A DNA stretch of 64,000 bases. Source: Mytilisepta virgata. Its lineage: Eukaryota; Mollusca; Bivalvia; Mytilida; Mytilidae. The position numbers and the translations under genes are program-made. The DNA is taken from contig CM051521.1 of NCBI GenBank assembly GCA_028015205.1, positions 92,542,513 through 92,606,512 on the forward strand, written 5' to 3'. Below the pieces are notes generated by a model. That model ran no database searches and was not told the origin of the DNA. It was given only the letters and a program-made list of their open reading frames with translations. This document shows, one piece after another, positions 23,515-36,100 of the stretch; within the stretch, counting starts at the first letter, position 1; each line of letters opens with the position of its first letter.

Positions 23515-23660
23515 TCAAGGTTAGAACCATTCACCATTCAGAATGGTTCTAGGGTAGTTTCAATGTTTCTAGGGTAGAACCGTCCAGAAAGGTTCTAGGG
23601 TAGAACTGTCATAAATGGTTCTAGGTCAGGACACACCCTGTCATAAACGGTTCTAAAGGT
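23515..23660. repeat. Short minisatellite of GGTTCTAGGGTAGAACC type
   Basis: About five units of roughly 27 bp with GTAGAACCGTC..AAA.GGTTCTAGG. Each unit is partly self-complementary (GGTTCTA/TAGAACC), so the array can fold back. Confidence 0.7.
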
Positions 23661-24020
23661 GTCAGGATGACGGATCGGCAACAAAGTAATAGCAATTGGT
23701 CAGCACCTCATAAGGAACACTCAAGCCATGTTTGTTTTCAATCCATATAGCGGTTCTCTAGAAGAAGATTTTTGTCTTATTTCTCATAGGGTTCTTTGTT
23801 AAACTAAGTCCCCCCGCTGGCGGCCATCTTGGATGATGAATCGGCACAAAGTAACAACACTATTGCAACACCCTGTAAGGATCATGTGTGCCATGTTTAG
23901 TTTCAATCAATTCAGTGGTTGTCTAGAAGAAGTTCAAAATGTGAAATGTTGACGGACGAACAACGGACGAAAGGTACAGGCAATAGCTGACAAGACCAAT
24001 TGGATCAGGCGAGCTAAAAA
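23661..24020. repeat. Degenerate ~170-bp tandem repeat (GGCGGCCATCTTGGATGA family)
   Basis: About two copies with GATCGGCAACAAAGTAA, GCCATGTTT.GTTTCAATC and TCTAGAAGAAG, ending GGATCAGGCGAGCTAAAAA. The same family recurs at 34975-35645. Confidence 0.65.
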
Positions 24021-24409
24021 GGTCAACAATTAAACTGATTTTTAAAAAAAAAATCTTTCTAACATGTGCATCATGAATGAGTTTTCATCAGATCCTGTCG
24101 CAAATGCTTTTTGAAAGACAAATTGTCAGTTTGAGCTCATTTTGAGTATTATTCAGTTATTATACTACCTATTCCGATAATGGATTGACTGTGTAATAAT
24201 TTTGATGTGTGTCTGCTCTTCTACCATCAGTCTGTTTATGCATTTGTCACAGGCGGTCGTTTAATACATGTACAAAACAGTCCATTATACATGTAAATGT
24301 GAGTTAAAGTTAAAGTCGCGAGACAGAACTTTTCTGACTCTCTGTTGTCTTCATGTATGTGTTTTGTACTCTTTTATGTTATTTTTTTGTCCGGCATTCT
24401 GTCAGTTGG

Positions 24410-24720
24410 ATTGTTTTGATTGATTGGTATGCCATTGCTATCCATTTTATTGTTTATTCCTCATACCAGATTTGACATTGGCAGCATGGCGGGTATCCGG
24501 CAGGAAGCAGAGAATGTGTACTCTTCCGGAGGACCTGAGTCTACCCCCGTTTTTTGGGTGGGTCCATGTTGTTCATATGTTTTTAGTTTTAAGTGTAGTG
24601 TTTGTATTTTTTTTCGCCTTGTCTTCATTGTTCTCCGGAGTTTGTCAGTTATTTTCAATTTTGTCCTCCTTCGAATATCCCTTTGGTATTTCTTGACTTT
24701 ACTTATTTCGATTTTGATTT
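24410..24720 (+). repeat. Divergent 3'-end fragment of a Penelope-like element
   Basis: Contains TTTGACATTGGCAGCATGGCGGG, TTCCGGAGGACCTGAGT and TGGGTGGGTCCATGTTGTTCAT. It parallels the layout TTCCGGAGCACTTGGGTTCACTCC...GTTGTTCATTG at 12330-12380 but is more diverged. Its open frames are incidental. Confidence 0.45.
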
Positions 24721-25600
24721 AACATGAAAGCACTCGATGGCCATATGCATTTCTCGTAATGAAGAGGCAAGTAAAGGGTCCGGAAAACCGATATCAAGGT
24801 CTTGGGCTGATCACACGGGCAACATGAAAAGACCATGTATTAATCTATAAGTATATTTCATATACGAAAAGTAATATTTAAATCAGCACTGAATGGTCAA
24901 TTTTGGATGCACAGCGGCATGTAAACATATTAATAAAAAACTAAAACGTTACAATTTAATAAATTCAAGGAAATAATTCTCCTATATTACTTCCTGGACA
25001 CTTAAAAGTTGAAGGGATTTCCTGATTGTATGATTGTTGAATTATTTTGTGTCAATATACCACTTCACTGAAATGATGTCAAGTGTTATAAACTATAATA
25101 CCCTTATAATGAGACTAATATGGAAAAATATTAATAGCTTAATGATATCAATCACTGCACGATTTTGTCCTTATTATTAAGCTATATTTTAAACACGCCA
25201 CATGTAGTCATAGAGTACCATATACTTTTCATCGCTTGAAAGAAACAAAATTTGAAAGAGGAAATTTTTAACGTCATTAGATTCATTGTTACACTCTTGG
25301 AAAATAATTTATTTTGCCCACTGTGTAAAGAAGTTTACAGGTACTTCAAATTCATTTAAGTCATATAGCAATTTATGTTGTAAAAATTAAGAACATTGGT
25401 TCTTGTTTGGTTTCTTTTCAACATTATCTCAATATTAAATATTTATTATTTATTACAGGTTGTTTTTAAAGCTGACCTTAGCTGGATGTTGTATAAACTG
25501 TTTAACCCCATTTTGTTCCAATGCTCAGAGTTTGTTGGTGATTATTTTTGTCTTTCCAATGTTTTTGTCACAATCTTACCTGAAGGTTAATCCAAAACAA
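24721..25600. other. Intergenic stretch between receptor and chitinase genes
   Basis: AT-rich and without recognisable coding or repeat families. The longest frame (25396-25590, +) has no family features. Confidence 0.45.
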
Positions 25601-25616
25601 CAACCAACTTAAAAAG

Positions 25617-25790
25617 TAAAAATTACCTAACATATCGACCAATATGGCCTTGATCACGAGCATGAAATAATAAAAATAAAAAGGTGTTGACTCTTTGAAA
25701 CCTGGATTTTAAAGAGTCAACATATACGTTTATTTTTTCATGCTCGCGATCAAGGCCACATTGGTCGAAATGTTGGGTTATTTTAACATT
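25617..25790. repeat. Inverted-repeat (foldback) element
   Basis: The left arm, with ACATATCGACCAATATGGCCTTGATCACGAGCATGAAATAA, is mirrored by a right arm with TCATGCTCGCGATCAAGGCCACATTGGTCGAAATGTTGG. An inner pair, GTTGACTCTTTGAAA and TTTAAAGAGTCAAC, continues the stem. The whole folds into a hairpin of more than 60 bp per arm. Confidence 0.7.
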
Positions 25791-25904
25791 TAGTTTGGTT
25801 GTTGTTTTTTTACGATTTTGTATTTGGTTTTGTTCGGCTTGTGTAATTTGTACATTTTGTCTTTTTAAGCCCCCTTTGACAGACTATCGTTTCCATTTAT
25901 TTTC

Positions 25905-26440
25905 CTTGTTTTCTATTGCCCACATACACCTTCCATATAAATTTGGTTAAAAATCCGTTGAGAAATGTAGAATTGAGAGCGCTAACAAGAAGTTGATAGG
26001 TAAAAACTAAGTCAAGGGAAGTAACTCCCACAAACATTTTCCGCTAGCGCTCGTTTTCGAACTCGATCAAGGTTTTGCCCATATACACTTTCCGTATAAA
26101 TTTGGTTGAAATCCGTTGAGAATTGTAGAATTCAGAGCGGTAAGAAGAAGTTTATATGGGAAAACTAAGGCAAGGGCAGTAACTCCCACAAACATTATCC
26201 TCTAGCGCATGTTTTCGAACTTGATCAAGGTATTGCACATATACACCTTCCATATAAATTTAATTGAAAGCCGTTGAAAAATGTAGAATTGAGAGCGGTA
26301 ACTTGATCAAGGTATTGTACATATACACCTTCCATATACATTTAATTGAAATCCGTTGAGAAATGTAGAATTGACAGCGCTAACATCAATTGATGACGGA
26401 CAGACAGATGCAGTGAAAACTATAGGGTCCGATGTGGGGC
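25905..26440. repeat. Degenerate tandem repeat, CATATACACCTTCCATATAAATTT family
   Basis: Four copies; two are roughly 165 bp long, later ones shortened. They share AACTTGATCAAGG, the CATATACACC word, ATCCGTTGAGAAATGTAGAATTGAGAGCG and a GGGAAGTAACTCCCACAAACATT palindromic stretch. Confidence 0.7.
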
Positions 26441-26837
26441 CCTAATTATTTTTTTTTTTTTTGGGGGGGGGCACACTTGCTCAGTCATGGTTCTGTTCCA
26501 TGAATGGAAAATTTTTGGTCATTTGGATGTAAATATTCTCTACAACATTTTAGTTTCAACCTGGTAATGAGTTATCATTGTAGTTGTAGTTACAAATGGT
26601 CACAAAAATTGCTGTTTAATCCCACCACTGTTAAGTGTCATTGTTAAACTTTTCTGTTATCCATTTTATAATTTATCATGGTATGTTTATTGGTATTAAA
26701 TATATACTGGATCAAAAACCGACCGTAGAAGCTAAAGAGTAGAACGATTTGCGGAACAATTAGGTCTTTGACATGTTTCCCGAAGACTGATAACATTCAA
26801 GCTCTAGGTCAATATAAGTATATGTTAGGTTTTGTCG

Positions 26838-26875
26838 GGTTGTTGTCTCTTTGACACATTCCCCGTTTCCATTCC
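26838..26875 (+). repeat. 37-bp dispersed repeat end, copy 1
   Basis: A stretch from GGTTGTTGTCTCTTTGACAC to CCCGTTTCCATTC, also present at 61540-61576 in the same orientation. It looks like the conserved end of a dispersed element. Confidence 0.5.
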
Positions 26876-26932
26876 ATATTCTATAAACATTTGAAACACA
26901 TTATGACAGAATGCACTTACAGCTTGCAGACT

Positions 26933-26938
26933 TTAATA
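26933..26938 (-). terminator. Candidate polyadenylation signal ATTAAA of the chitinase gene
   Basis: On the minus strand an ATTAAA variant hexamer lies about 75 bases after the chitinase stop codon at 27012-27014. No transcript evidence is available. Confidence 0.35.
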
Positions 26939-27011
26939 TAAAAAAAAATTAAGGCGAACGAGAATAACAATAATCGTTTTTGACGAAATAGTTTCCTTTA
27001 TAAAATAGTAT

Positions 27012-27166
27012 TTATCCTTTTGGCCAGTCACAATATTTAAATTGTTGGTTCCTTTCCAGATTCCAATTGCAGCGAAATTTTGTAGGTTTACCCCATACAC
27101 ACTGATAATAAACTGACTTATCACAAGTATCTCCATAGAAGGCACCGTGTTTACATGGTGTCGGTC
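27012..27166 (-). CDS. Chitinase last exon: CBM14 (peritrophin-A) chitin-binding domain
   Basis: Residues about 1649-1699. After a CAG acceptor the exon reads [14 protein letters not shown], then YYQC, FRC, and ends KYCDWPKG and TAA. Spacing and the aromatic YYQC and CDWP blocks are those of CBM14, which binds chitin and tethers the enzyme. The usual sixth cysteine after CDWP is missing because the stop comes two codons later. The cysteine in the preceding LKCGLNG segment might substitute, but its position is unusual. Confidence 0.8.
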
Positions 27167-30100
27167 CTGAAATTTAAAGAATAGAAAGCAGTTTTTTAAC
27201 TCCAATATTTTAGTATATAAACCATAAAAAAATGTAATGCAACTACAAAATGTTTTAAGAGCGAAGTACATATGTATCCCAACTTTGTGAAAACTCCGAA
27301 TCTTACACAAAGTGTTCTAAAGATGTTATTTTTTCTTATATACAACTTTTTCTAAATAGGCAGTCAATATTTGAAACGATCAATCATCATTCGAATTTTA
27401 GTATGTTAGTCTGCCTTATAAATTACAGTCTTTAGGCTGCTCTTGAGATAGTCTTGTCTGTTTATCTTCAAGAAAAAAAAATAACATTAATGTTTTGAAA
27501 GAAATTTCAATTTTATGTTTAACTAACAACCAATTAACTGAATATTATCAAGACAATTTACTGTATATTTAAAGCTTCAACATGGAGTTTGAACATGAAA
27601 AATTAATTACATGCGAATTCAATGTAATAGTGTAATGTAACACATTGTATCAAAGCAACAGAGCGTGTTATCATCTTTGTTGTCATATAAACAAAGTAAG
27701 TAGGCAACTATAAAAATACCATTCAAACCACACTTCAGAGTAGTTGTAGTAGGTTTAGCAGTTGTTGTCTTTTTCGTGATTGTTGTTGGTTTTGTTGTTG
27801 TACGTTTGGTAGTTCTAGGTATGATTGTTGTTTTAGTTGTTTTAATCTTTGTTGTAGTCTTAACTCCCCACATGGCTGATGTTGGAACAATAGGTTTTAC
27901 TTTTGTTGACGACAGTGCATTTGTAATAGCATCATTGATTTTGGATAACAGAGGAAACTTCCCATCTCCACATTGATTTGAAAAATCATCCATTCCTATA
28001 TCATCAATCATTATTCCCGCTAGATTTTCTTGTAGTACATACTGGACCTGAAATGTACATGTATCAGTACCACCGATATCTACCCACTTAACTATAAATG
28101 GAATGGGTAGGTAAAATACCTGAATTTTCATTAACTTACTAGTATTGTAAAAACTACTGCTCTTGGTTTGAGGTGACAGACAGTTTATCCCCATAAGGGA
28201 AAAATGTCTCGCGAGGTAAAATTGAGGGTATTTTTTTTCAAGTGTGATTTTCAAAGTATTTGCTATATTATAATCATCGCTTATCTGTGAGTTCAAAACA
28301 CGATGTTTGATATGGAAATATGAAAAAGAATCCGAAAATTTCGAGCAGTCAGTTTCGATATAAGCCTGTGATCATTTAACACATTGCAATCACTATGTAT
28401 ATAAGAGTTGGATTTTCGTGAGAAAATTGCTAGACATTGACCGTGTATATAGAACAAATTAACAGAAGCTTGTTTTCAAATTAACTTGAAATTTGCACTT
28501 ATAAAAAACAAGCACTGTATAATAATTCAAAAAATGAGGACATTTGAATATAAAATAAGAAAGAAAACCAACAAAATCTATACAAATGTATACAGCAAAG
28601 CTAAAGACTTTTATTGTTCTTCAATTAACACCCCCCCCCCAAAAAGGGGAGTCATGGTGTAGTGGTTAGCGCATCGGACTACGAAGCCAAAGGTCCCTGG
28701 TTCGATTCCCATTCGGGCCCGCTCTCGCACCCGCCAAGTGGAGAGGGATTAGTATAAGTTGGAATAACTTGTTTCCCATTCCACTATAAATAAATAAGTT
28801 TAAATTAAATTTAAAAAAAAAAATGTATATATAAAAAAATGTTCTACTCTGTTCTCAGAAAGGATATCTAATTACTTGTTTTTAAAAATGTAGTTAAGAG
28901 AGAGATCAGTTTTATATAAATCAAATTATATACATACATACCTTCATTTGAATGCTGTTTACATCATCATACCCTACCCATTGATTGCTGTAATAGGCAT
29001 GTGGTACTCCTTGCTTAATATCCATAAATCGAGTCCATCCGTTGTTGATGTTTAGGCATATCTAAAAAACGATACATTTACATATATATTATTGTTTGTT
29101 TGTCTTACTCAAGTTTCAATGATTTCATTAACTTCGAAATATGTGTATATGCATTTTTTTGTTTGTCTTAAGAGATTTTTTATATTAAATATGCTTTTTA
29201 ATTACTTGTAATTCATTTAACCGTAATTCTTTGTTGAATTCAAAATAACTTTTATTTCCTTATGTTCAGATTTAGAATAGACAAAATGAATATAGTTTCT
29301 TTCCAAGCATTTCGATAAACATAATTCCATAACATATACAGTACAATCATTTATGTCAAAGGATTCTAGTTACTTCATAGTATGCAAGTGTTCCTTCTTC
29401 GGATGTCCATCTGCCCTTATCTCCTAATCCGAGCGCTAGATCTCCAGTATAGTGCATTCCTGGCACGATCTGGTAGGTATTCCCATAAAATGGAATTCCT
29501 ACAACTAATTTACCTTTAGGCAGACCAGCGTTTAACAAAACATTTATAGCAGATTGCTGAAAAAATAAAATCAATTACATGAAAAGATAGTATTGTATAA
29601 ATCACAAAAACAAGTTCGCATGTAAGTAAATATTTAAATATCGGGTCAATGGGCTCTTTTAATGAGGCACAAAGTAAGTAGTGTTTGGCTGCCTGTAAAA
29701 CCCTTTTGATAAACAAGGGGTATATGACCTATAAGATTTAATTTTATATATCCATCTTACCCTTTTACAATTTAATCGAACACATCTTTCGGTAAGTAAG
29801 AACAAATTAATTAAAACTAAAACATGATCATCTCTCCGCGTATTTTTTAAGGTCTTACCTTTACATAGGAAAGACCTTACTGTATTTCTTATGATTATTT
29901 TTTTTTCTTCTTAGAAATTTCAATGAGGCCACTAAATCGTATTTCACAATAGCAAAATTCAAAAATAATAGAAATACTAAGGGTTCATTCCTTGTATTGC
30001 ACATGGTAGATCTCCTTAGCTGAAATTTGGCTTCCTATTTCGGTATTTTTGGTTGAGTACTTCTTGTTTAATATAAGTTTTGTTTTTGGTCTTCCAAATG

Positions 30101-33100
30101 TTTCGGTTTTAATGCTGCTGATGAGAGGTAACTCCTTGAAATGCGTCGTATACAGCATATTATAAATTTACTATATCTAATATTAGTATCTTTGGATTGT
30201 TATTTTATTTCACAACATGGTATTGATCTTTGGCATGAATGGACTGTTGGACATTGGCTATCTGAGGTTCACCCATACAATGGTTTCCATTTACAGTGTA
30301 AGCGTTATCTCCCCCATTACATTTATGCTTATAATCACTACTCCTCAGAAACCGTAAAAGATCTAAAACCTTTTGCAATGTCTTCAGTTTATCTGTGCGT
30401 AACTTCCATTTGGTCGGAAAAGATCTGATGAAATTTGAGTTATTTCCCTTTAAACGACTTTCACTTTTGGTGTATCATACAAATTGTTAGTTAGAGTTGA
30501 GATATCAACATGAAACTTTGTATTTAGGGTCCATGACTTCTAACAAATAAAATGAGGTTAAGGTAAAAGGTCAAGGTCATGATCTAAATTTTGACTTTTG
30601 CTTGTTATCGCTTCTTCTCAAAAACGGTAAAAGATAGCTGATAAAATGTAATGGAGAAAATATTAAGGACGTTGAGACCTAGCTTTGTTACATTTAAATA
30701 AAAGTTGTATGACGTCATTTTATAGTCGTAATTGCCCCTAGAACATTTAAATTTTCGGTTTTTCGTTTATTTATCAACAATGGTACATTATAAAGGCATG
30801 GGGTCTATTGTTTTGATATTAAGGATTTATAACCTACAAAATGGCAAGGTCAAAGGTCAAGGTCAAGTTCTAATTTTTGATATTTGCTTGTTTTCACTAC
30901 TCCTCTGAAATGATTGTAGATAGCCAAGGAAATATAATAGTGGAAATGTTTAGCACATTGAGGCGCAACTTTGTTACATTAGATTTAAAGTCGTATGACG
31001 TCATCTTATGGGAGTTATTGCCTCTAGAACGTTTAAACTTAAGGTTTCTCGTTTATAACTTGACGATGATACCTAATAATGGCATGGGGTCTTCTGCAAT
31101 GACCTCAGCGACCAATGACCTTGAAATAGGTCAAAAGGTCAAAAGTCAAGGTCATGAACTAGATTACGTATTTTGCATTTTTTCACACTTTTTAATTTTT
31201 TTTTCAGATTTTTAAAGCAATTAAAGGTATTGAAAGCGTAAAATTCAGGCCATACTTTTGATGACGTCATTTCTGCAAAAGTTGTTATTTCTGTAGACGT
31301 TTTGAATATATTGGAATGGTAATTAATGTGATAATGTTACAACCCAAGAAAACGTCTAGAATTGTCAATTTCTAAGGTCATATTGATGACGTTTTTGACG
31401 TTTATAGTGCAAAATAGTACAATTCATCACAAAATGAAATCTAAAAACGTTTGGTTTATATTTGTTTTATATATCTATTTTTGACGTTTTCTTTTTTCCC
31501 CAAACTTACGTTATATTCTGAAAAGTTTGGAAAGGAAAGACCTTGCAATTATTCTCGGAACAATTGTCCTTTTAATTTATTTCTCTGATTTTTATGTTAC
31601 ATTGTAGAACTGGTAAGTCCATTGTTTCGTTTTTATTAAATACTTTAAGCAAAAGACAACAGTTGATATTGGTTGGTCAAATTATGAATGATGTGAATAC
31701 ATATAGGAGAAAGGTTAAAATGTATGTGTTGCATTGATGATCTATCGTCAATAATAGATGTAATTTGTTAATATGAACTAAAAATGTTCTTGGCTCGAAT
31801 TTTGTTAATTGTTGTTCATACACTCCTATACACATAAAAACTAATAGGTTGCTGTTCCGCGAATTTCTCAGGAATGATTAGAAACAATACCCCTTAGTTT
31901 GTGTACGTTCAAAAACCATTTTAATTATGCACACAAAAAGAATGTTTAAAATCAAATTTTAAAATTAAAATTAGCTTTCTGATACTAGTTTGTATCTGAA
32001 TCATTTATTTTGTTTAACTTATAGGTTTCTTCATTTTGTTTTATCTTATAGATTTCTTCAAGCAGTAGTTTTGAACATCTAGCCTTGTGCTAATAAAACT
32101 TTTAATTGAACCTCCTTCCAGATTTCTTCATGCAGTATTTTTGAACATCTAGCCTTGTGCTAATAAAACTTTTTGTAAACTGAAACCATACCACATTATG
32201 ATCTTTGGTAGGTTCATCTCCATTAGCATACAAAGGACTGCCATGGACAACAGTGTCTAAATCTTCTTCATTAAATCCAAATGACACTAGATTAACGAAG
32301 TCCACATACCTGCAAAAATCAAATTCACTTATATAAATGTTAAATTAATACTAAAAGTTTTCTGAAACTAAACAGGTTCTTCATCAGGTATGATTTTACA
32401 TGTATGTTTTTTAGGTAATTGCGCCCTTAGATAAGTGCTCTAGGACATTTTACTTATTGTTTCGGCCATGGCTTGAGCATTAGTGATGAGAAATTATTCT
32501 TCGAAATGTGCACATGATGTGCATTAAAGGCCGACTTATATAGTTTTGTTTATATTTTCTGTTGCTGGTAATGAGTACTAGTATTTAAAAAGTTTAAAAA
32601 ATATGAATCTTTAGGATGTAGTTCATGTTCTCATGTTTTTTTTTCACAAATGCAATTACGTCTAAAAATTCCTGTATTTTTCATTCCATTTGGTCATTTT
32701 CTGCCTGCGACAGATACAAGAGCAGATTTCTCTTATGCACTCTTAAATATTTTTTTTTGCTTGAGATATCACGTAACAAGTAACTTACATGTTTTCATTT
32801 TGAAATTAAAGTTCAGATAATGTTTACTTTCCGTAGATGTATTGTTGTTTTTTAATGAACTTTTATATTTTTAAACGAAAACTGTGGAAAACATACATAT
32901 ATATTTATAAATGAATATATTCACTAAAGTTCATATAATTGTAATGTTATATAATTTTTTCATAATTTCAAAACTCTCCAAAGTTTTAAGCTGACTATAT
33001 TGATTATATTAGCTTACTTACTGTGATATAGCAGGAATATCATATCCATTTAAGACATCTGTTTGTAGTGGAGGTACTCGTACTGATAGTAATAATGGAC

Positions 33101-36100
33101 GACGTATCATGACCTCGGCATCAAGGTCAAACAGTTTACGTAACACCTAAATGAGAAAAGAATGAAATGACCAATAATGTACCTAATTTATTATATTTGT
33201 AATTTATTTTACTATTTCCTGAACGATAACAATATCCGTTTTGCTTAATATAAAATATATAGGGTAATCTTATCATGAAATATACCAGTAGAACCTTCAA
33301 AAGCAAAATTATATTATTACACATACCTTGACGAGTTCTGTGTATTTGAATTTATCGTCCTGGTCTGGGTATTCCCACATCAAATCTAAGCCATCAAAGT
33401 CATATTTTCTTATGAACAAAAGGACATTCACTGCACATTCTTCCATAGACTCCGACAGCCTTGCCATCTGCTTGAATGCAGTAGTCACCCCGTCAGCTTG
33501 ACGGACTCCAAGAAGTACTTTTAAGTCTCGATTTACTTGCCTCAATTTTATTACTTGAGCAAACTGTCCTGTAGAAAATAATGAGTTTATATATATATAT
33601 ATTGAAATTTTAATTTAACACAACCAGAATTAAGTTTGGTCAAATTAGAGTACGAAAACAAGTTCAATACAAATGTCATAAATGTGTGGATTCTATAAAA
33701 TGTTGATGCCGTTCCACAACTTTTTTATAACGTGTGATGCCTTTATTATTAACTAATAAATAAAAACAAAATAACCAAGCAAGACCAAAGCTAGCTACAT
33801 GTATGCACTAAAAGAAAATTTCCTTGAAAAGAATAGTTTTAGTTCATAGTTTCGCTATTCAAGGCAACGTTAATAAAGCTTTCACGCAGATTTTAATCAG
33901 ACCAGATTTCAGCAATATTAAATAAAATAAAGGATCACCAAAGGGTTTTTCTTAATCAAACTTTTAAATATCTTCTTACTTTCTATATTTATGAAACAAG
34001 AATTCCTAACGAAATCATTGAAGTTTCTCCAAAACAAGTTGGATATTTTCTTCGAAACAAAATTTAAATCTACCTACCTGTCTCTCCAAGATCATTTATT
34101 TCTGTTGGGAAGATGTTATTTCCTTCTATTTTAGCATGTTTGTATATAACGTGGGTACATAGGTTAGCGTCGATATCTTTGGCAGTAAAGGTATATGGAG
34201 CACTAGTATACTGAGACCTGTTGTCAAAGTAACACACCTTGTACGATTTTGATTTATCTGGAAAATTTTAATTTAATCATGTTTTAATAGGTTTGTAATA
34301 TTGTTCTAAATATGACTGTGGGTAACAATTCTGAATGAAAAAAAAGGAAATTTATTAAGCAACAGTAACATCAAACAATGAAATAATAGTTATAAAAACA
34401 TTTGAAAATTCTATGAAAAAAGATATCTTTGGGCGTCACTTTTCTGTGTTCTACTATATTTAGTATTGTAGCTGCTATCTTTTATTCAATGCTAGAAGGG
34501 GACATTTAAGGACCATCGCTGACGAGATAGATTCATACTGACTCTGGTGACTGTGGTGTTGCGTAAAAAAAAGATGTTTCAGCTAACTTTTTATACAATT
34601 TTGTACAAGTCCACATCTTCATTATATACTGTATCGCCATATTCTGAAGAAATCTTAAAGTTCAACTTAAATGAGAGGTAAAGACAGACGTAGGAAGCAG
34701 ACAACGATATCAATACTCTATGATATCAGTTTTGATCTACTGTGTGTCACCTATTCTTCGGGAATTGAGTTTTTGATAAAAACATTCTGGACTTTATGAC
34801 AATTCTATACATTTCAAATACTAATCATTTTACGCACAAGTCAATGAATAGCTCAAGAAATGAATAATTTGCTCTCGTAAAATATCTTAAGCAATTCAGG
34901 AGTGGAAAAGACAAAACATATTACGACTATTGGTTACAAAATGTAGTGTTAACTTTTTATTTTGGTTTAAAAAACATTAGAGTTAAATACCCCCTCCCAC
35001 TAAGTTAAACCAAGTCTTGCGCTGATGGCTATCATGGATTACAGATCGGCACCAAAGTAACTACACCTCATATACTTGTTCAGAACGTCATAAGGAACAT
35101 TCATGACATGTTTGGTTTCAATCCATTTAGCGGCTCTCTAGAAGAAGATTTCTGTATGTATTTCCCATAGTGTCCTGTATTAAACCAAGTCCTCCGCTGG
35201 CGGCCATCATGGATGACAGATCAGCACCAAAGTAACAACACTTGCATTGTTAAGCACCTAATAAGGAACATTTACGCTATGTTTGGTTTCAATCCCGTTT
35301 GTATGTATTTCCCATAAGGTTCTATGTTAAACTAACACCCCCATGGCTGCGCCAACTTGGATGACAGATCGGCAACAAAGTAACAACACTTGGTCAGCCC
35401 GTCACAAGGAACATTCATGCCATGTTTGGTTTCAATCTATTTAGACGATTTTTGTATGTATTTCCCATATGGTCCTTTGTCAAACTAAGTCCCCCGCTGG
35501 CAGCCATGTTGGATGACTAATCGGCAACAAAGTAACATACTTGATCAGCACCTTGTAAGGAAAATTTGTGCCATGTTTGGTTTCAATCCATTCAGCAGTT
35601 CTCTAGAAGATCAAAATGTGACCCTTTGGGTCAGGTGAGCTAAAAATTATGTTTGATCAACAGACAAAAGCCAAAAGGCGAAAGAACAAAATTCTCTGGG
35701 AAATTTTCCCATTTATTTATTTTAGGTTTTTAGTTCGAATTTAAATCTGCAAAATTCAGCATCCTCCTGTCTTCATTATAAGACATAATAATTGTCCAAA
35801 AATCTTTGTCTAGACGGTAGAGGGAATGAAAATTAACAGATTTGTAAAAAACATCTATATTAATACAGTTTTTACAGGGCATATAATACAGACCAATGAT
35901 TTAACCGTACCTTTTGTATAAGAATCCGTAGTAGGTGGGCTCATATTACTGTCTTCTATAAGTACATCTCTGACCTGATTAATTAGGGGATATTTTCCAA
36001 GTCCACAATGATTTCCAAAGTCATCCAGGGCTAGAGACCAAAACATGGCACCACCAAGGTTCATATCTTTAATATAATTTGCCTAAAAATATACGATTAC

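Noticed and set aside
28645..28720. A functional tRNA-Arg gene
   Set aside because: The A and B boxes are good but the acceptor arms do not pair and a SINE body with A-rich tail follows.
30141..31215. Plus-strand ORFs of 95 and 112 codons as genes
   Set aside because: They fall inside a tandem repeat with the same words in each unit and have no protein family features.
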